From Tilletia caries (Eukaryota; Basidiomycota; Exobasidiomycetes; Tilletiales; Tilletiaceae), in NCBI GenBank assembly GCA_032718865.1, contig JALUTQ010000046.1, forward strand, positions 1,550,001 to 1,614,000: DNA of 64,000 nucleotides, read 5' to 3'. Under the pieces are notes generated by a model. The model searched no databases. It was not told the DNA's origin and saw nothing but the letters and a program-made list of their open reading frames with translations. This document shows, piece by piece, positions 11,101 to 22,800 of this stretch. Made by a program: the position numbers and the translations under genes. Numbering within the stretch: the stretch's first letter is position 1; every line of letters begins with the position of its first letter.

Positions 11101-11407
11101 CAGTAGCCTCCTGAAGCCTCACGTCCCGAATGATGACAATCTGTTCCCTGGACGTGACCCCAGAGTCTTCTATGACTTCGGTGCTAAGGAAGATGAAGAA
11201 TGGTCAGTCGATGACATTCTTGGTCATCGCTGGCTATCTGCTAAACTTCAGCTGCTTGTACTGTGGTCGACCGGTGAGAACACTTGGGAGCCGCTTGAAA
11301 GCTGCAACCGCCTGACGGTACTTGACAAGTACTTGGAGTTGCACGGCGTTAGCACACCTGACTTGCTCCCACAGGGACATCACCCTCGCAACCTGGTGCG
11401 ATCATAG
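8126..11407 (+). CDS. pol: Pol: RT, RNase H, integrase, chromodomain
   Basis: The open frame follows the gag stop in the same frame; its first codon is GTG and its first ATG is at 8243, so expression needs readthrough or reinitiation. Reverse transcriptase shows the YLDD catalytic motif near residue 245. RNase H follows, with DASTSGVGG near 395, an E-x-E-L segment, TDHRSLEYL and ADYLSRF. Integrase has an HHCC zinc domain (H-x4-H ... C-x2-C), then DFVGPL, SDQDPRW and the Glu in DGATERANR (near residues 723, 784 and 818), a complete DDE set. A chromodomain-like C-terminus (WSVDDILGHRW ... LLVLWSTGENTWEP) places it in the chromoviruses, which direct insertion to marked chromatin. No break within the frame, so it is potentially active. 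Confidence 0.93.
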   Translation: MNLPRLPALVTHKRPLLKEPSDIKITESVQVEVSEGDPDMPATLAASVQDAIIDRLRSQWMDKRKDLWGPRKLKLPPFREINHSIPLIDENYRPFSRPGKCPEQFRQVYMEKINTYEKAGLWQRASVPAAMPMMPIPKKDNRIRTVVDARQRNDNTVKNVTPFPDQDVIRRDVARAKYRSKVDQADFFEQIRVIPDVVGKTAFSTPFGTFVSLVAQQGDCNVPSTAQQLMNFLFRKILGQYVHAYLDDIFVFSDTLEEHEEHLGTVFQILRDAELYLSKDKIDLYSKSLVCLGHVIDDNGLHADEDKLSKIIAWKEMSTVKEVQRFLGLVQYLAQFFPNLSTMTGPISKLTHKGQPFEWGPLQADCLDKLQRAAANAPILKPIDPAHNDDPIFVVTDASTSGVGGLYGQGKTWQSMRPAGFHSRKFNAAQMNYRTHEQELLAALEALMKWEDQLLGRPFTIITDHRSLEYLQTQKTLSGRQIHWLEYLSRFTYKIQYVAGETNVVADYLSRFWENPTVPSEPHDFVNADARLSDEDEEPSMTTLYSAAIRRNAAPAADATPTSDIPSTRPTLPTAIKTAIDVDGAGNDLTPVVQGGYKTDLLFRQILAKPQDHTAFFKYSDGFIWRKVDDGSLTLCIPGALFKVRRVTELLIHSTHKGLGHLGALKTLTELRRHFYWPRMVKDVEAFCRSCGTCAVTKSSPTSSSGKLHSIRVPDGPWKGMAIDFVGPLVLTEDGFDFLLVAICLFSSMVHLIPTKTTVTALDSAKLIYENIYRLHGLPESIISDQDPRWKSTFWTELHRLQGIDLRFSTAYHPESDGATERANRTAIQILRAKVAADQRDWKDRLTETEFAMNSQVSNVTGLSPFETLYGFNPTLVKVPSPNARVSPFKGVRQYHDRIKLNMMSAHDSIIAARTRQTTQANKRRSVTPPYQVGEMVYLSTKNLKLPSGRASKLLPRYIGPYKITRCFTERDAFTLELPKKLAERRIHPTFHSSLLKPHVPNDDNLFPGRDPRVFYDFGAKEDEEWSVDDILGHRWLSAKLQLLVLWSTGENTWEPLESCNRLTVLDKYLELHGVSTPDLLPQGHHPRNLVRS

Positions 11408-11708
11408 CATCCAGCAGTATGCCGCCATTGGAAACAACGAAAAAATTGAGCTAAAAAAAGTGACAATAAACATTCCAGAAAAACATCAGAAAAATACTAG
11501 GAATACGAGTTCCTATTCGTTGAATAAGGTCGGAGAACAAGGTTCAATATATTTGCCTCGCTGGCGAATATTTGGACTAGAGCTGAACGTGTTTGGATCG
11601 CCGTAGTCAACGATAGTCGCCTCCAACAGCAGCATGCTCCTGGGTGTACTGGGAATGAGGTTGCACGAGGTACTCGCGACGCAATCGTAGGAATGCTGGC
11701 CTGAAAGG

Positions 11709-11717
11709 CATAAAAAG
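11709..11717 (+). promoter_or_regulatory. TATA-like box upstream of the extra ORF
   Basis: CATAAAAAG inside GGCATAAAAAGGGGCC, about 35-40 bp before a CA-repeat leader and 130 bp before the first ATG (11844) of the post-pol segment. It resembles the LTR TATA box in context and suggests an independent transcript. Confidence 0.4.
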
Positions 11718-11748
11718 GGGCCAGCCTGAGGTGTCTGAGAGCTGATAG

Positions 11749-11842
11749 ACACACACCCACACACACACACACACACCCACACACACACACACACACACAC
11801 CCACACACACACACACACACACACACTCTCTCTCACACACAC
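11749..11842. repeat. (CA)n microsatellite
   Basis: CACACA runs broken by CCC every 14-20 bases, followed by CTCTCT. It lies between the TATA-like box and the extra ORF. Open frames across it are artefacts of the repeat. Confidence 0.9.
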
Positions 11843-12061
11843 TATGTCTTACGCATACACTCAAGTGCGACTCTTCCATTCCTCCTCGCACCGAGCGGAA
11901 CAATACCCCTGGCCCACACACACACACGTCTTACTCCCCCTTCCGACACTCTCCTCGGCCTCGTCGGCCCGGTCAAGACCGAAGACTCGCCCCCTATTCC
12001 TCCCACAGTCCAACGTGCCATCGACCAGTGCTTCCACTATGTCTTTAAAACCTTTTGTAAC

Positions 12062-12430
12062 ATGGGCGCTTCTGACCGTGCCGTCTACTACGACTTTATC
12101 CGCTCCTTCATTGAGCCGGAAGTCGCAGCCGAGATCGCCGAAAGGGTAATTCAGTTGCCCAGTGACAACGACACCCTCACCGAGCAGCTTAGTCATTATC
12201 AACGTGACTTCACCACTCGCTTGCGTTTATCCGGCCTGCAATTTAATTTTTTACCCGACGAGCCTTGGGCGCAACACTGGACTCGCGACACCCTGCGCGC
12301 CCTGGACGCTAACCAAGGCCGGCTCATGGCAGCCCAACTCATCTGCGCGGCCAAGGGCGACCTCGACCACCCTTACCTGGCCGACAAGCCACTCTACCGC
12401 TACTGCCTCCGCAAGTTCCACTACCAGTAG
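12062..12430 (+). CDS. Extra ORF between pol and 3' LTR, unknown function
   Basis: A 122-residue soluble-looking protein, rich in aromatic and charged residues, with no signal peptide, membrane segment or metal-binding motif. I do not recognise it. The same frame stays open upstream to at least 11846, and from about 11940 it reads as plausible protein (a T-P-P-S-D-T-L-L-G-L run, then a Q-R-A-I-D-Q-C-F-H-Y stretch), so the true protein may be longer and begin at a non-ATG codon or by splicing from the ATG at 11844. It has its own TATA-like box upstream and a GATAA repeat plus A-rich tract (12515-12560) downstream, which looks like a captured transcript with a poly(A) remnant. It is not an envelope protein by any visible feature. 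Confidence 0.5.
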   Translation: MGASDRAVYYDFIRSFIEPEVAAEIAERVIQLPSDNDTLTEQLSHYQRDFTTRLRLSGLQFNFLPDEPWAQHWTRDTLRALDANQGRLMAAQLICAAKGDLDHPYLADKPLYRYCLRKFHYQ

Positions 12431-12514
12431 CTTCCCTCCACTTCCCCCCTCTCCCTCTTCCCACTTCCTCAATCAAAATTCTCTTTTTCCTTTTCTAAAC
12501 TTGACTCCTAAGTA

Positions 12515-12560
12515 CAAGATAAGATAAGATAAGATAAGAGAAAGAAAGAAAAAAAAAAAG
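12515..12560 (+). repeat. (GATAA)n and A-rich tract
   Basis: Four GATAA units, then AAAGAAAG and an 11-A run, downstream of the extra ORF. It could be a decayed poly(A) tail of a transduced RNA. Confidence 0.5.
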
Positions 12561-12690
12561 TTTCACCTCACCTCGGTGGCCGCACCACCCACCCTCAGCA
12601 CTGAGCACACAGTACTGGTTCCTTTACTGCACTCAGCACATCCGCCCATCGCACTCGCGCACCCGTCACTTGGAGTGATGGTTCACTCCA

Positions 12691-12701
12691 GAAGGGGAGG
12701 A
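12691..12701 (+). other. Polypurine tract
   Basis: GAAGGGGAGGA lies directly before the 3' LTR, where plus-strand DNA synthesis is primed. Confidence 0.8.
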
Positions 12702-13749
12702 TGTAACACTTATGCAAATATACATAGTAGATGTTCCCTGTATGGTGCTGCGTTGTAATCACTTCTTGGTGATCAATCTTCACTGAGAGTCAGCCAAGTG
12801 AAGTGTTGCGATCATATTGTGTAAACAGTATTGATTCAGTATGATCACTTGACGGCTTAGCTCAGTGGTCAACAGGTTGGTTGGTTTTTGTCGGCACCGA
12901 CAAGGTCGTGGGTTCGAATCCCGCGTAGTGCGACCAAAACTTTTTTGCTGTCGGTTAATTTTCATTTTCCCACACACAACACATCACGTGATGACCACGT
13001 CACCTCGCACGCGCCACTCACCACTGGAAATTCCCCGCGCACCTTTCACACCACACTTCCCCGCGCACCACTCACCACTCACCACTCACCACTCGCCACT
13101 CCCCAGTCCCCAGAACGTGGTGCGTGTTGCCACCGTCTCTGCCAGCACCATCGCCGATCGCTTCCCTCTCTGTTCCCAAGCCACTGTACTTCTTTCACGT
13201 GCTCGGCTATTAGTTCATTACCTGTTGTGGCTATGTATGTAGTTTGGGTTGTCAGGTGATATTGTGTTTTTGGTTATTTTGACTCGACAATGACTCGACA
13301 ACGGCTCACTCTCAGTGTTGTCGACCGATATCAGTCTATTCGAACATCACCTTCTCGAAACACAGAGAGCTGTTCACTCGGGACACCTGAAAGGTATAAA
13401 AGGAGCTGTGATTTCGCCCTTTCATCTTTTCTGCTCCCTCACTCTCTTCCCCCCTCATACAACTGACACCTAACTTGGCAATCACAGAACATTGCAGAGT
13501 TAAGTCAAACGTGTGAAGTCTGAGTCTCATCTAAGTTTACCCTTTACCTAAGTACCACTACTCCCACACTCTTACCTACTCTGCAAGACTACCAACACAG
13601 TGACCAGTCACTTGAACAATATAGCTATAGGTCAGAGTTCTAGCAGCCCGTCACTTCTGTCTCTATACAACGAGCGGTACTACGTGGTCTGACTGTCCCA
13701 TCCCGAATCTATTGCGTTCACGACTACCTCACCGTTGGGAAATCTTACA
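12702..13749 (+). repeat. 3' LTR
   Basis: Same length and almost the same sequence as the 5' LTR, with the tRNA-like unit (12851-12946) and TATA box at the matching offset of 8047 bp. It is followed by the CGCGG target duplication. Confidence 0.95.
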
Positions 13750-13754
13750 CGCGG

Positions 13755-14780
13755 AAGGCTCGACGCAACCAGCAGGAGTCGAGATATCGCCCATCGGACC
13801 CGGTCCGATTACAGCATTGTGACATGGCAAGCCATAGGGTTCCCCGAACTCTAACAACTTTTTCGGGTCGAGTGTCTGACACTGACATTTGAGGGTCTGA
13901 AAGCTGACTAGCTGAAATCTGTTAAAGCGTCAAATCGTAAATAAAGTGAAGTTGTTAGATACGAGAGCCTCGAATGCACAATAGTTTCACACACTTTACC
14001 TATCTTCTAAGCGTACAAGTGATGGGACAGAGGAACGGAGAAAAGAAAGTACGCCTGAGAGGAGGACTGGAGAGGAAGATGCTGCGACGGGTGGGCCTAT
14101 CGAGGCCGAGGAAGGGGAGGCACAGAGCTCTGAGGCAGGTGATCTCGAGGGGGAAGTGAGCGTCGTCAGATTGAGGTGACTCATGATTACCTGACTGGGG
14201 GCGTTCCCCATCGTAGGTGTCGACAACGATCTGTGGACAGAGCAAGGGTGCGATGATCAGTGATGAGCACGGATCGGTATAACATGAGAGGAGGACAGGC
14301 AACTCACTGCTGACAGTCCTGGTGCCTTCGGTGAGAAGAATCTGTGCTGCGGGTTGATGGACTGGCCTTTGGCTGCCGTTGCGCGCTCTTGATAGATCTT
14401 GGCGCCGGCGCTACCGCTTTCTGGTGTATGGCCAACTTGGCTAGGGAAACGGCGAGACTGGGGTAGGGAAAGAGTAAAGACGGGGAAGGGGAGGCCAAAG
14501 AACGCGCTGATCGGTGACCTGAAAGAAGAGCAGAATGAAGATCATTAGCATACACGAGCTCCGCCGATCTGTTCTCTGAGCCTGCCAGCGAGCAAGCGCG
14601 CGCGCGGGGTGGGTGAGAGACCTGCGATCAGCGATCAATGTTAAGGCTACGATCTCAGAAAGGAATGGATGAAGCAGACTTACTTTATTGGGCCCGTAGC
14701 ACCTGCTTTTCGACATCGCTCCCATTTACCCACGTGTACACGATGCCCACATCCTTGCAGATTCCCAGCCCTTGCACATG
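13755..14780. other. No gene recognised
   Basis: Continues the sequence that was interrupted at 4654. Only short open frames of biased composition are present on either strand, and I recognise none as protein. No repeat structure was noted. Confidence 0.5.
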
Positions 14781-14784
14781 GCCT

Positions 14785-15166
14785 CAGTCGCTATATGTGG
14801 CTATAAGTGACTGGAACTACTATATAGTAATTATCCAGCAGCTGTCTCAGCCAGCCCCTGTCCACCACAAAAAGTTACATTTGGGTGAAATAGTCACTAT
14901 ATGTGGCTATGAGTAAATGAGATAGCGACTATATGTGACTAGGAGTAACCGGAGCTACTACATAGTGACTATCTAGTGGCTATATCAGCCAAGTGCGACT
15001 TTTTCATAACTATTTCAACTATTAGTTACTCGGCGCCGATCTGAAAAAGTTATATCTACTATTTTTTCTAGACGGCTTCGCCGCCCAAAGTATAGTCAAG
15101 TTATCACTATTAGTTATAACTATATAGTTATCATAGTTACATAGTGAAGATAGTTGCCGAGCCTTG
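14785..15166. repeat. CTATATGTGGCTAT / ACTATA island
   Basis: An AT-rich tract with repeated CTATATGTGGCTAT (near 14791 and 14898, with a variant near 14927) and many TAGTTA / TAACTA half-sites. It ends in TTGCCGAGCCTTGC at 15153-15166, close to the terminal GCCGAGCCCTGC of the island at 44392-45122, so it is probably a degraded member of the same family that has lost its left end. Confidence 0.5.
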
Positions 15167-16979
15167 CATTATTACTACGGCCAAAATAAATATTCCAATA
15201 GGATGTCATTCCATTAACGAGCTTCCACTGTACGCCCTCCGGGTCACAGCCGGCGTTGAGCTGACTGTAGCAGCACTCCCTGGTTAATGTAATACCTTTC
15301 AAGCTTATAACCTGGATAATCTTATAGGATCTGGCCAGGACCAACTTATTGAGCCATATGTAATTATTAGGTACACTGGGACCTGGGTGAATTCAAGAAT
15401 TGCCATTAATCATTAACATTGCATTAACATTAACAGTGGTATAAATCATTCAATCAAATATAAATGCCTTATTTTATTCCTCGTCAAGCCTGACATTGAT
15501 TTGGGCCGCACGGTGTCGCTAAAATAATCTGTCGTTCGAATTTTCCGTTTTTGAAAATATCAGCAAAATTAGTGGGGCTGGAAGTTTTTCCCCAGACTTT
15601 AGTATGGGGTTATATCTGCCCCTTAGATTTTACGGCCGAGAAAAAGTGTTGCAACATCCCTCGAATGAAATTCTTCAAAACTCTTTGAAATCTTCTCAAA
15701 CTTCGCCTGGGTGTCCGTGTTCTAAGCATCCATCGACGCTCTCGATATCTCCAAGTTTTCTTTATGAAGATAGCAATTTGCTGTTCACATGCCGTCCTTC
15801 CGCCGTTCTTTGCCCGTTTCTGTATCTCTTCCACCTCCACTTTTGCAAGTTAGGCGAACGTCCGCTTTGTTCTACGTTAGCCCAAGGATTGGTCCGTTCA
15901 CCCATGGTTTTTTTGCTCCGTATGCCCAGCGTAATTGCTACTTAACGCCCTCTAGAAAAGGTCCGTTCCCCCGCTTTCAAAACAAAAAGTCTTGCTTAAA
16001 ATTTAATCTCCAAGGACGGTAATGATTACAAACGTTGTCGCACGTGCCTAACCCGCTTGTCCATCTTGCTTGACCTTTACAAATTTCCAGCTGCGAGAAT
16101 ACAAAAGGAAGCAATGAGTCTGTACTAAGCACGGACAGCGCCATTCCTCTTCCGTTCTGAGCGTTTTTGGCATTTTTAAGGCTTTTTCGGGGGGTATATT
16201 GTGTCTTTTCCCTGGTTAAGTCAAGCGGGGGAACGGAGCAAAAGGTGGGCGAGAGGACCAAATCATATGGATGGATGACGGGGGAGCGGAGCAGGCAATT
16301 GGAGAAGCGTCTGAAAATAATGGTTCAAAGGATGTGGAAGTTTTTGGAGGGACGGACCGATTCACTTGCTAACGGACCAGTGCTCTGGACGTTTGTATAT
16401 TTGGCTCCACTTTTCCACGCCTTCGATAGCCATGCCTGGTCAAAACTCAAAACCCTTCGAGGAAGCTGATAGCCATAGTCAAAACTCAAAACCCTCCGAG
16501 GAAGTTGAAGGGCCTTCAACTTTTCGACGAACGCAACTGCTAACTTCCCAGCTTACTCCAGCGTTCACTGACCTTCAACTCTGACCTGCCTTATGCCTCC
16601 ACTTACAAGTCGTGCCATTCTTAGATCCATTGCGCTACATGCCTACACCTACCAGGTGATGGTGCTCCAAAGGCCAAAACGCTACTGAGTACTGATCACC
16701 TCCGTTCTTTTCTCTATTCCGAATTTATTCTGGCTGCTGTTAATTAGTATTCCGGGGTTCTGACTTCTGATCAGTTTCATCGCTTCTAGTTTGATCTTCT
16801 ACCGCAACCACAGACCACATCTGAGATCCTGCCTTTTGAGAATTCGAGTTTTTATATATCCGGATTAAGCAAGATCAAGGCATGCATGTTTCTTGCTACT
16901 TCCTATTGCCTGTTCATATTTCATAAAATCATGGACTCAAAAAGTCTGGAGAACACTCTGGCTCAAAAGCCAGGCCAAT
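15167..16979. other. No gene recognised; short tandem duplication
   Basis: Mostly low-information sequence. Two tandem units of about 40 bp (16425-16467 and 16468-16506) both contain GTCAAAACTCAAAACCC followed by GAGGAAG. A segment at 15588-15650 resembles 4379-4450. I see no supported gene. Confidence 0.45.
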
Positions 16980-19851
16980 GAGATGCTCAGTTCTTCCACT
17001 CGCTCCCTTCCGATCTCACTGGCCCCTGCATCTCTGAACTAAACAAAGTCGTTTACTTTGTTGATGAGGCCTACCAGCTGGGGGATGGATCATGGGTTGT
17101 GGCAAAGCGGTGGGTGTAGAAGAATGATGGTGTCACTTGGGGAGAAGGGTATCCGTTGGACCGGGAAGGCACTGCCGACGAAGCAAGGCCAATCAGTTTC
17201 CAGGCAATGTCAATCGAGAAGCACGCTGCCGTTTCGTTCCACAAGAACCCACTGCGGGACAACGAGGTGCCCGTGTTCTCCGTTCCCATCATTTTGCAGT
17301 GCGACGATCTTTCAGGCGCCCACAGCAAGAAGTGGAATGTCCACAACCAGTTGACATTTCGAAACGGTGCGCTATCCAACACAGAGTTGGCTAAGAAGAG
17401 CAATATTCATCTCTTCGCTGTTACTGCCAACGCTCAACCACTCGACATTGTGTCGGAGTTTGTGCGACAAACTAAGTGAGCTTCTCGTTTTGCGCACTTG
17501 CTGCGATGTTTCTTCAGTTGACTTGTCTTCACGTTCTTTTCCTGATAGATCGACTACTCGCAGCCAGTCAAGGTATGGGATGCCACACTCAAGACCGAGG
17601 TTCGCGTCCGACCCTTTCTGTACCTTATTCTGGCCGACAATGTGATGGCATCGACGCTGTGCTCACAGGTGGTCACCGGGAACAACACCCTACCTTGCCG
17701 CACTTGCTTGGATGGCGGAACAAAGAAGGAAAGGACAGAGAAAAGGGGGTTGACGGCGATTGTGAAGGTGAGAATCATTCTCATTCCTGTCACCGTGGGT
17801 CAAAACATTCACTTCCAGTATTCTTTTCTGGTGTTACAGGCAGGAGAGCCTCGCACAGCTAAGAACACCATCGAGGCTCTTGAAACGCAGCGCGACATTG
17901 CAATCGAGGGAAGGTCGACGGCGTACTTTGACGAGCAACGACAATCAGGCTCGAAGGATGATATTGTGAAGGAGATAACCGACATTCTGTTCGAGCTGCG
18001 GACAATCCTGCAAGGGAAAGTACCGAGCCATCCACGCACACCAAGGAGGAAATTGAAAAAGCCTGCCATCGACAAGCAGTTCAAAGAAGAGGCTGAGGCT
18101 CTTTGCGAGGATTTGTGGTATAATCCTCTTTTATCAAAGGATAGGAACGGCCCGGCGCTCGGTGGTGAGCTTCAGTCTCTGTCAAGCAAGTCTGATTTGT
18201 TTGTTTTTGCTCATCTATTGCCTCGAGAACAGAACTTCACGTATTCGATGTCCATAAACAGTCCCCAGTAGAGATTCTTCACACGCTTTGGCTCGGGCCT
18301 GTGAAATACCTCGCTTGCGCAACCGTCACACTTGTCAACAAAGACATCCTTCGGACACACCTCGAGGGACTTGATACCGACGGGCTCGACTGTGGTGCCA
18401 TTGTCCCCGCCAAGTACCTCCTCGACCACACACAATCTCTCAACGGGAAGGAATTTAAGCTGCTGACGTAGCTCATGCCCGCTGCCCTCCCTCCATTGGT
18501 ACATCAGAAGGAAGCCACTTCGTCATTGCAGCACGCTTGGGTGGCTGTGGGGAGGTTTGCCAAGGCTGTCACTGTGCTGGATGACCACGTGCTTAACACG
18601 TGGCACCAGTATCTTATCTCCTCTCCCTTTCCTTTCTCTTATCTTCCTTTCTCTTTCTCTCGCATCTCTGCATAGCAACACCTGCCTCCACTTCCCTTCC
18701 CTTTTTCCCACGTCACACTTTTTCTCTCGCCCTCATCCTTACCCTTCTCGAGCTCATCCTTGTACCTAGTTCGTTCTTCTGGTCATTCACTCACACTTCA
18801 CTCGTAGCTCTTTGTTGCTCACTTGCTATTCTACTGGCTTAGTAGTCTCATGGGTTTGGATCCCACTAGCACAGTCACCCCTCATGCGTTTTCCCGCAGG
18901 GACTTTGAATCACAGATGGTGAGTCTCAACTCTGGAGCAAGCTTGAAACTGGGTGATGTAGCTGACGTTCATTTTGTGATAGGACGAGCTTGCGGCGGCA
19001 CCTCTCGATCTTTTCTTTTCTTTCTCCAAGGTCCTACCGCTCTTTCGCACCTCTCGTCCCAAGTTCCACATCCTCGTCCACGCAGTGGAGAGCATCAGAC
19101 TCCTGCTCAGCTTTTTAACAAAGAGCGCTTTGAATCCTTCAACACGCCAATCCGAAACGCGTCAGTCAACTCAAATCGGCAATCCCCCCTCGAATAACAT
19201 CCTCACCCGCTTGCAGGATCAAGAATTGATTCGGCATGTCCTGAGTGGCGGTGACTGGGTAGTCGACGGCAGAATGAGGCAGGCGGCAGATTGTGTGCTG
19301 CACTTTTTGCAAGGAGAAGGAAAACAGAATGGCAATGCAGAAGTGGGGTCTCCAGCAGGTAAAGAAGACGATTGCGGCAGGTTAGTGACTCATGAACCTA
19401 ATGTTGCTCATACAGCCGCCGTCTGCATGCTCACCAACGTCCTTTTACCTCGCAGGTCAAGTAACGCTGAAGGCAAACGCGCCCGGCCAACGTATCTTCG
19501 ACGACGTTCGAATGCGAGAGCTTCTGTCTGCGCCTGCAGATGATCTCTCCACTCAGGAGTTTCGGCAATGCGTCGACGTCTGGACTATCGCTCAGGACAA
19601 GTGTGCCACTGTGTCATTTTTTCTGATTTTACAAGGGCCGGACGAGGATCACGACGATCAGCTACGCGCAGTCATTGGTCGGATCAGAGCAATCTGAAAA
19701 GGAGATGGTCGACAAACATTTTTGCACGTCGATGTGCTTGAAGAGAACGGATGGAGCAAAGCATGGGAAATGAGGCGATACATTTGGAAGGAAAAGCAGT
19801 CAATGGAGAATGCTTCTGTGAGTTTGTCCTCTTCGTCTTGTCACCTGACAG

Positions 19852-22800
19852 TAAGGTTGTCCCCGGAGTTGACGCGGAGCTGGGGTTTTGCGGACTCCGC
19901 ACTCCTCCGAAGCAGGGCTCCGCCGGAGGCGGAGCGCGGAGCTCACTTTTGAGGAATTTTCGGAGCTTGATTCCGACGGAGCTGGTTGGGAATTCTCCGT
20001 CGGAAATCGTGCGGAGGCGGAACTCAGTTTTCCAAAAATAACAAAAAAGGACGGAGCGCGGAGCCGCAAAATTTGCCGCAGTGAAAAATATGCGGAGCGC
20101 GGAATGGAATCTTAGAAGCTCCAGCTCCGCCGGAAGTTCCGCGGAATTCCGTCGGAAGTACAATGTCACGTGACTTCTACTTGATCCGGTTATCGCTCAT
20201 GGGTGCCCAAAAACACCGAAGATCCTAGACCTCGGGCTCATCCCTGGTGATCTTTTCCCCCCACAGATCTCCGATCTCTGGTCCTCTCTCCTCCCCCACC
20301 ATGTCCCATTCTCTCTTCGCCCCTCTGCTGTCCCACTCTTGGTCCTAGAGTCTTCTCTCTTCCGCTCCGCTCATTGAGTACCTCTTGCTCTCGGCCTGTT
20401 GTTTTCTTTCTTGCTCCTGGCTTCTCTCTGTCGTTTTCGGTTACTCCACCTCTGTGCTAGCTTCCTCCCCAGTTCTCACGACCTCACGTGTCTTGGGTTG
20501 CAACTTGCAATGCACATTGAGTCCCACCTCGGACCAGGCTTTCAGTACCCACCCTTCTTTCCTTTTTCGGAAGGAATCCGTGCTCGCGATTGGTCAGGTT
20601 GCATGACCCTTGACCTTGCAAACAGTGCACAAAACAGTCAGGACACACGATAGGAAGAAGAACCTGCGCTCCCCATTGTTCAGGCGGCACTGCGGCAGTC
20701 TTCCCTCTTCCAGAACGGTACAGAAGGCAGCCTGTACTATGCTCAGATGTGATATACATTGTGCAGGCATTCATCGCATTCGTCTCGCCTCTTCTTATGA
20801 GCCGTGAGCGCCAATGAGCTGAAACCCCCTTCTTCTTCTTCCCCCACTTCTCATTCTTTTCTCTTCGTCCTCTTCTTTCCGTCCTCTGAATCTTCTGGCA
20901 CTTCTTGGCCATCGATTAATTTCGGCCATGTCCAGCCCCCCAGCGGACCGAATCAGCTCGAAGGGCTATTTGACTCGTGCTCCTTCCGACCGTCGCCGGC
21001 CAGCTACTCTTGAGGGCTTCACACTAGACGATGAGCACGCTCCCCTCGCGATCGTCGGCACCATCTCCAGCTCCAACTACATCTTCTGTGCGTCCCAAAC
21101 CCGTCCGCGCCTTGTCCACGTCGACTACAAAGGACATCGACGATTTTTTCGACAGATCTGCCGATTCTAGCCGCTCCCGAGTGGCGACGAGCGACGATGA
21201 TGACTCTGATACGCAGGGAAGCCAGAATACGACAGCCGCTGCGCGTCCCAAAGACCCTGTGAAGCCATCGACTTTCAACAAACCCGGTCTCACAAAGAGC
21301 CGGGCTTAGACGAGTATTTCCGCCTCGACAGGATCTTCCTCTTCCAAAAAATCCGACTCCAGCGCCAGAGCTTCCTTACAGTCACTGAAATTGACAGCAC
21401 TCAGTGCTAAGACAGTCGCTACACCGAGAATCACGACTCTTTTTGGCACTGCAATTTCCGCTTCATCAGCTCACCTCACAGGCAAAAACAGATGCCTTCC
21501 ACCAGCATGCCCCCGCCAAAAAATATTCCACCCAAACCAACAACGAGCGTCTCGCGGGCTTCCTACCCTCCCGCATCGCAGCGCCCTTCCAGTCGTGCAG
21601 AGAACCCGCAGCCTGGAGACGACGAAGATAACCCCATAGTCGTCGATCAAGCCAACGAGGACTCGACTGCCGACATCTCCTCCTCGTCCCATCAACGCAA
21701 GGAAAGAGCGCCGGAAGCAGCGCTCGGTGAGTTCATTTTCCATATTCCTTGTCGTTGAATTTTTTTTTCAGTGATGTTTCTCTTACGCAAATGCTCCCAT
21801 TTTTTTGTCGACGGCAGAAGCCGCTATAAAGCGGTGGAGGTTGTCGAATGAAGCGAATGTGGAGCGGGAGAAGGCCGCAAGTGCAAACAAGCTGTGGATC
21901 CCTCCGAAGGGTGTCAGCACAGTCTACATCTACTTCGACGAACCGTTCATTGGATCCGACAAAGACGGAAAACAGGTCCTTCGCTTTCCCTGACGCTGTT
22001 GCGACCCTCCCGTCAACGTACCTCGTACTCGTTCGGTACTCGACAGCGGGACAAACACTCTCCGCTCCCACGTCAAAGCGAGAGGAATCAGCGTCGACAA
22101 CTTTCCCGATCCCAAGGTCGACGAAATGCTCAAGGCGCAGGCCTTGAAAGGATCCACTCAGCACGTTCTCACTCCGGGCATCACACGACAGATGGCCGTT
22201 GCGTGGGTGACCGTGTCTTGCCACCCTCTCTCCGTCGTCGAGGATGAAGGCTTCCTGGCTTTCCTTGCTGACGACCAGGTTTGCATGATGCCCTCGCATC
22301 AAGAAGTGAGCCGAGACATTGCCCATGTTTCGAAAGGTATGGTCCAGCACATTCAAAACGAGCTCGCCAACGTTCAAGGCTGCTCCCATCTTGCCACGGA
22401 TATCTGGACAAGCGCGAACGGGTATGCATTTTTGGGCCTAATAATTTGCTATCAGCGTTCTGGCGTTGCAGTTCGACGAGTCCTGGAAATGATTCGGTTT
22501 CTGGAAAAGCACAATGCTCGCTCGCTTGCGGAGGCAACATATCGAGTTCTCACAAAATACGGAGTTGCCAGTCGAGTTTGGAATATTATCAGCGACAATG
22601 CTTCGGAAAATACCAGCATGATGCCCCTACTCGCCGAAAAATAAATCAGGCCTTCCTCGCTTCAAGACCGACGAGAACAATGACATGGCCTGCCGCGTTC
22701 GATGAGCGGCACACATCCTCGATTTAATCAGCAAGGCAATTCTGAAAGGTTTTCCTCCTAAGCCTACGAAGAAGAAGACCCAAGGCGAAGAGGAAACGGC

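Larger units (their letters stand above)
4655..13749 (+). mobile_element. Complete Ty3/gypsy chromovirus LTR retrotransposon (9.1 kb)
   Basis: Two 1048-bp LTRs (4655-5702 and 12702-13749) begin with TG and end with CA; one difference was seen between them (T/C at LTR position 8). The 5-bp CGCGG flanks the element at 4650-4654 and 13750-13754, a perfect target duplication. Between the LTRs lie gag-protease, pol with RT, RNase H, integrase and a chromodomain, then a 1.3-kb non-pol segment carrying an extra ORF. Near-identical LTRs mean a very recent insertion. A purine tract lies directly before the 3' LTR. No TGG-type primer binding site follows the 5' LTR, so the primer is unknown. Confidence 0.95.

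Noticed and set aside
11497..11927. Minus-strand Cys/Val-rich proteins of about 100 residues
   Set aside because: They are translations of the (CA)n microsatellite and have no other content.
11408..12701. An envelope gene in the young gypsy element
   Set aside because: The post-pol ORF has no signal peptide, membrane anchor or cleavage motif, so there is no reason to call it envelope.
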